Origin: CAUYUA01 sp963575675
GTDB taxonomy: Bacteria > Pseudomonadota > Alphaproteobacteria > Azospirillales > Azospirillaceae
Length of the DNA: 19,228 nt
Reading direction: 5' to 3'
NCBI GenBank assembly: GCA_963575675.1
Contig: CAUYUA010000249.1
Location: 1-19,228 of the forward strand
Shown: piece by piece, positions 17,401 to 19,228 of the stretch
Layout of the letters: each line of letters opens with the position of its first letter
Position numbering within the stretch: the stretch's first letter is position 1
Position numbers and translations under genes: made by a program
Notes under the pieces: model-generated
Database searches by the model: none
What the model was told of the DNA's origin: nothing
The model's input: the letters and a program-made list of their open reading frames with translations, nothing else

Positions 17401-18177
17401 GAACGGGCCCAATTGAAAAGTTACACGCTATGGGCGATTAAAGACAACATGTTTGAGGAGCAGGCGAAGTGGGAAAGCCCGCAGCATCGAGTGACGATCG
17501 GCTACAGCTTTGCGGTTGGGAAGTATCCTGTGACGGTTGGGGAGTTTCGACGCTTTATTGAGGCGACCAAGCATCGTCTTGAGGGAGGAGCTTGGAAATG
17601 GAACGGCGCGGTGCGGGAGTTTGATGCCGAGATGAACTGGTTGAATCCGGGGTTTGTTCAGACCGACGTCCATCCTGTGACGTGTGTGAATTGGGATCAT
17701 GCACAGCTTTATGTGCAATGGCTGAGCAGGAAGACGGGACAAACCTATCGCCTGTTGAGTGAAGCTGAGTGGGAGTATGTGGCTCGTGCGGGAACGACGA
17801 CGCCGTTTTGGACGGGAAGCACGATCACGCCGGACCAGGCGAACTATGACGGGAACTACACGTATAACAACGGCCCGAAGGGTGTTTATCGCAAGAAGAC
17901 AACGGAAGTTGGGAGCTTCAAGCCGAATCCGTTTGGTCTGTATGATACGGCGGGGAATGTTTGGGAGTGGGTTGAGGATTGTTGGAATGATAATTATAAC
18001 GGTGCGCCGACGGATGGAGATGCTTGGCAAGGCGGAGATTGTGGATGCCGCGTTGTCCGTGGCTGCTCTTGGGGCGGCTACCCCCGGGACTTGCGCTCGG
18101 CGAGACGCGACTGGCTCGACTCCGCCAACCGGTTCAACTACATCGGGTTCCGTGTTGCCAGGACCATTTCCACTTAA
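14422..18177 (+). CDS. Ser/Thr kinase, ankyrin and FGE/C-lectin fusion; DGR variable protein
   Basis: A 1251-residue multidomain protein. Residues 1 to about 220 are an N-terminal module I cannot name (LAIAFQGSFGKGVEAVALGV, later FIGDVMLFFVQESFRSN), reminiscent of the adaptor regions at the front of bacterial sensor proteins. Residues 220-300 look coiled-coil. Residues 338-410 look TPR-like. A Hanks-type kinase follows: glycine loop LGAGGMG from 429, Lys451 in VAIK, catalytic HLDIKPAN 550-557, DWG in place of DFG at 573-575, and APPEQ. Residues 724-755 hold a linker motif (FWETIKDSRNAEDFEDYLEK), 763-950 ankyrin repeats, and 976-1245 an FGE/SUMF1-type domain that ends in GFRVART. Its last 40 residues have the pattern of a DGR variable region, so the lectin-like face is the diversified ligand-binding surface. 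Avd and reverse-transcriptase genes follow. I infer a cytosolic sensor whose recognition controls the kinase; ligand and substrate are unknown. No signal peptide is seen. Confidence 0.85.
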   Translation: MDVGELVWTGVDLVLDRGLGAVGSLTIGRAKAILKKVSDHFTLSSKDLAIAFQGSFGKGVEAVALGVAPAGWLGGILSKPDRLLSSKLAKEYAQGIEAKYVLPFIAARRLSDEDARQCRAETVKACRALAKRAADVLPTDAFPDGSAVVGLLRGSRRDDLSQLIMTQIGQAGVILSTDVAALLCHDGFIGDVMLFFVQESFRSNARVQATLNMLRQEAVWAEVERSSDVLERLGAEFGRFREMLSGDGAALSAALDTVEEKLTAELRTIGDGVSAIGGQNDEILGLVRDLHAMLQAQGRNSVVTVESGLTPLALTGGGTKLLDRTRSLLRANRSATALLPGAANTIAATLVATGDDAQVTEAERLLERTLDETSDPVERAQVAHNLYNVRLLRRDFNGALGPLQMALTIDAAKYAPFDAGKYRLLRILGAGGMGCVFLCLELVRQRKVAIKTLWQCPSGSIDKVFSELIAMDEVGGKTVPKSIDYGFGSGTKTPYIVMEHLDGFLDGEAWLAKYGPLTIEETASVGLHVARTLAVAHGRTVKGKPAPIPHLDIKPANLMLARRDGVFAVKIIDWGLSQVGKPIGATIATMAATRAGATQFGRFVMGTWDYAPPEQMGKEELGRPGPKSDVYALGKTLYRLATASDPHTPSLKRLKALAALGDLIQECLESDPSDRPEASGLIEVLEKMVPADKDKASEAEPRKLVSSSPISISEDASLKIELAFWETIKDSRNAEDFEDYLEKYPNGYFLGFVKRRLEDFTALIKASSKGDLVAVRRLLTAASVDVNATDENNNTALLLASQNGYIEVVEALLAADADVEARDNYGKTALLLASQNGYIEVVEALLAADADVEARNNYGKTALLLASQNGYAEVVEALLAADADVEAKDNCDNTALMWASYKGHIRAVEALLAADADVEAKDDGGNTALMWATQEGHISVMRVLQPSVQLISGDWPKPGAVFRDFSKDGGVCLDCPEMVVIPKGMFMMGSTKEERAQLKSYTLWAIKDNMFEEQAKWESPQHRVTIGYSFAVGKYPVTVGEFRRFIEATKHRLEGGAWKWNGAVREFDAEMNWLNPGFVQTDVHPVTCVNWDHAQLYVQWLSRKTGQTYRLLSEAEWEYVARAGTTTPFWTGSTITPDQANYDGNYTYNNGPKGVYRKKTTEVGSFKPNPFGLYDTAGNVWEWVEDCWNDNYNGAPTDGDAWQGGDCGCRVVRGCSWGGYPRDLRSARRDWLDSANRFNYIGFRVARTIST
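16804..17268 (+). repeat. 99-bp ankyrin-coding tandem repeats
   Basis: Units begin at 16804, 16903, 17002, 17101 and 17200, exactly 99 bp (33 codons) apart. The first three are nearly identical at DNA level (for example GAGGTGGTGGAGGCGCTTCT in each), while the fourth and fifth have diverged in their first half. The near-identity points to recent duplication or gene conversion, and copy number may vary between strains. Confidence 0.9.
18049..18162 (+). other. DGR variable region (VR) at the 3' end of the kinase-lectin gene
   Basis: Codons from RVVRG to GFRVAR fit the canonical VR scaffold RVVRG-SW-N-N-N-P-N-LRSANR-N-IGFR. At the positions that are Asn (AAC/AAT) in typical template repeats this copy has mixed residues: CSWGGYPRD, RRDWLDSANRFNY. 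Most of these codons keep C at the third base while bases one and two differ from AA, as adenine-specific mutagenesis produces. The sequence immediately after (GGGTTCCGTGTTGCC) would be the homing (IMH) end. No matching template repeat is found in the window. Confidence 0.75.
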
Positions 18178-18340
18178 TTCCTTTCCTCTTTTCCTCCTAC
18201 AAAAGACAGACGAATAATAGCACGGAACAAGCAACGGGTCAAAGGGCCAGAGGCACCTTGCGAATGTTTGTGCTATTTTTCTGTGGATAACTTTTGAATC
18301 ATCTCTTATTGACGCGATTGATGATTTATAGGATTTGTGG

Positions 18341-18706
18341 ATGTCTTCAAATACGACCGGCCAAACCGGACAGGCTCTTGAGAAAACATATCAGTTTTTG
18401 CTTTGGCTTATTCCTGTTCTTGACGGCTTCCCCCAGAGACAAAAGTATCTTCTTGGAGATCGCATAGAAAGAACGGCTCTGGATGTTCTGGAAGGCGTGA
18501 TCGAGGCGACTTACACTCGCAATCGCAACGCTTGTTTAAGCGCAATCAATATAAAATTGAACAAGCTGCGTATTCTGTTTCGATTGGCGACGGAGCTGCG
18601 CTTGATCGACCGAAGGCGTTATGAACACGCTTCTCGGCTCATTGACGAAATCGGACGATTAATCGGTGGATGGATGAAGGCGTCGCATGGTCAAGCGATA
18701 TCATGA
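18341..18706 (+). CDS. avd: DGR accessory protein Avd-like (four-helix bundle)
   Basis: 121 residues, nearly all predicted helix, with the pattern of bAvd/four-helix-bundle proteins: LEKTYQFLLWLIPVLDGFPQ, YLLGDRIERTALDVLEGVIE, and INIKLNKLRILFRLATELRL. In known DGRs Avd forms a basic pentamer that binds the reverse transcriptase and template RNA and is needed for mutagenic homing. The ATG at 18341 has AGGA 7 nt upstream; a TTG two codons earlier is less likely. It sits 163 nt after the variable protein and overlaps the reverse-transcriptase start by 20 nt, so the two are translationally coupled. The gene looks intact. Confidence 0.8.
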   Translation: MSSNTTGQTGQALEKTYQFLLWLIPVLDGFPQRQKYLLGDRIERTALDVLEGVIEATYTRNRNACLSAINIKLNKLRILFRLATELRLIDRRRYEHASRLIDEIGRLIGGWMKASHGQAIS

Positions 18707-19155
18707 TTTGTTTGGCGAAATCGCCAATTTCGACGCCTTAATTCGGGCCGCGAAACGCGCCGTGTGCGGTAAGCGTGGGAAGTCGCGTCCTGCTTGGTTT
18801 ATGGCCAATCTTGAAACCGAGGTGTTGCGACTGGAGCGTGAGTTGCAGTCCGGCTCTTGGCGTCCTGGCCGTTATGTTGAAATCGAGGTCTTTGATCCCA
18901 AACACCGGGTCGTTTCGGCCGCTCCCTTCCGAGACCGTGTGGTTCATCATGCTCTGTGTGCGGTGGTCGGGCCGATCTTTGCGCGACCGATATCACTCCG
19001 GCGCGATTGACATGGATCGCCTCTTGGTTCACATTCGGTCTTGGAATGCACATGCCGATCATGCCGACACATGGCGGCTGCGTGACGCGATCTTCCGCGA
19101 CGTGGTGTTTCACCCCGGAAACCGAGGTGTTTTGCAAGATGACAAGTTTAGTTAA
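18687..19155 (+). pseudogene. DGR reverse transcriptase with the catalytic core deleted
   Basis: The frame begins MVKRYHDLFGEIANFDALIR with AAGG 6 nt upstream. It continues through FDPKHRVVSAAPFRDRVVHH and ALCAVVGPIF, the well-conserved N-terminal 98 residues of DGR reverse transcriptases. At about 18985 the similarity stops; the frame then adds ARPISLRRD and ends at TGA 19008-19010. Immediately after, in the next frame (18991-19155), comes a peptide YHSGAIDMDRLLVHIRSW followed by HADHADTWRLRDAIFRDVVF, which matches the C-terminal tail of the same enzyme family. The middle, with the fingers-palm segments and the catalytic YxDD box, is missing. The simplest reading is an internal deletion of a few hundred codons that also broke the frame. 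The enzyme must be inactive. Confidence 0.8.
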
Positions 19156-19160
19156 TAGCG

Positions 19161-19166
19161 TATAAT
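19161..19166 (+). promoter_or_regulatory. Candidate -10 box before the last gene
   Basis: A TATAAT hexamer ends 10 nt before the ATG at 19177. No good -35 box is found at the right distance, so this is weak evidence. Confidence 0.25.
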
Positions 19167-19176
19167 ATTGAGCGCG

Positions 19177-19228
19177 ATGTCGCCTCGTCTCATCCAACGC
19201 CACGACCAGTTCTTTAAGCGGCTTCTCG
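19177..19228 (+). CDS. Rpn-family (PD-(D/E)XK nuclease-like) gene start, cut by the window edge
   Basis: Only 17 codons are visible: MSPRLIQRHDQFFKRLL. The RHDQFFKRLL segment is the typical opening of Rpn/PDDEXK-type proteins, often annotated as putative transposases, where a His-Asp-x-Phe-Phe motif precedes the nuclease core. A TATAAT lies just upstream. The catalytic part lies beyond the window, so the family call is tentative. Confidence 0.45.
   Translation, partial: MSPRLIQRHDQFFKRLL

Noticed and set aside
17428..18234. Long minus-strand frame opposite the FGE domain
   Set aside because: Arg/Pro/Ile-rich antisense shadow of a strongly supported gene.
18178..18340. DGR template repeat between the variable protein and avd
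   Set aside because: Scanned for the VR framework (RVVRG and GFR codons) and found none here or elsewhere in the window.

Overview
The window is a mosaic of prophage tail genes, a defence island, insertion-sequence debris and a decayed diversity-generating retroelement (DGR). Composition changes visibly: the phage genes (1-3961) and the kinase/DGR block (14422-19155) are GC-rich, while the defence genes (about 5160-11112) and the Sel1 gene (11325-12476) are clearly AT-richer. The host is probably a proteobacterium, perhaps an alphaproteobacterium, judging from the style of the RecD-like, DGR and IS701-type proteins. This is an impression, not a measured assignment.

Layout: (1) 1-2408 is the 3' part of a phage tail fibre gene with internal repeats. 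It is followed directly by a tailspike-like beta-helix gene (2412-3923) whose 3' end carries a 65-bp tandem duplication that shifts the frame. (2) 4265-4666 is only the N-terminal part of a RecD2-like helicase, cut off where the island begins. (3) 5231-11112 looks like a RADAR anti-phage locus. It holds a P-loop ATPase (RdrA-like), broken into two same-frame pieces by a single TAA codon, and a large divergent adenosine deaminase (RdrB-like) with its metal-binding motifs intact. (4) Just past rdrB lies a scrap of an IS1-type transposase, then a Sel1-repeat gene on the minus strand, then an IS701-type element of about 1.4 kb with terminal inverted repeats and a transposase whose frame breaks at an A8 run. 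(5) 14422-18177 encodes a 1251-residue protein that combines an N-terminal module I do not recognise, a Ser/Thr kinase domain, ankyrin repeats and a C-terminal FGE/SUMF1-type C-lectin fold whose last 40 residues look like a DGR variable region. (6) Downstream are an Avd-like gene and a DGR reverse transcriptase that keeps its first ~98 residues and its C-terminal tail but has lost the catalytic core. No template repeat is visible. The window ends in the first codons of what looks like an Rpn-family gene.

How the parts fit: RdrA and RdrB are known to work together as an RNA-editing anti-phage complex, so the in-frame stop in rdrA makes this copy's activity doubtful. The kinase-ankyrin-lectin protein looks like a sensor whose binding face was diversified by the DGR and coupled to kinase signalling. 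With the local reverse transcriptase gutted, that face is probably frozen unless another DGR acts in trans.
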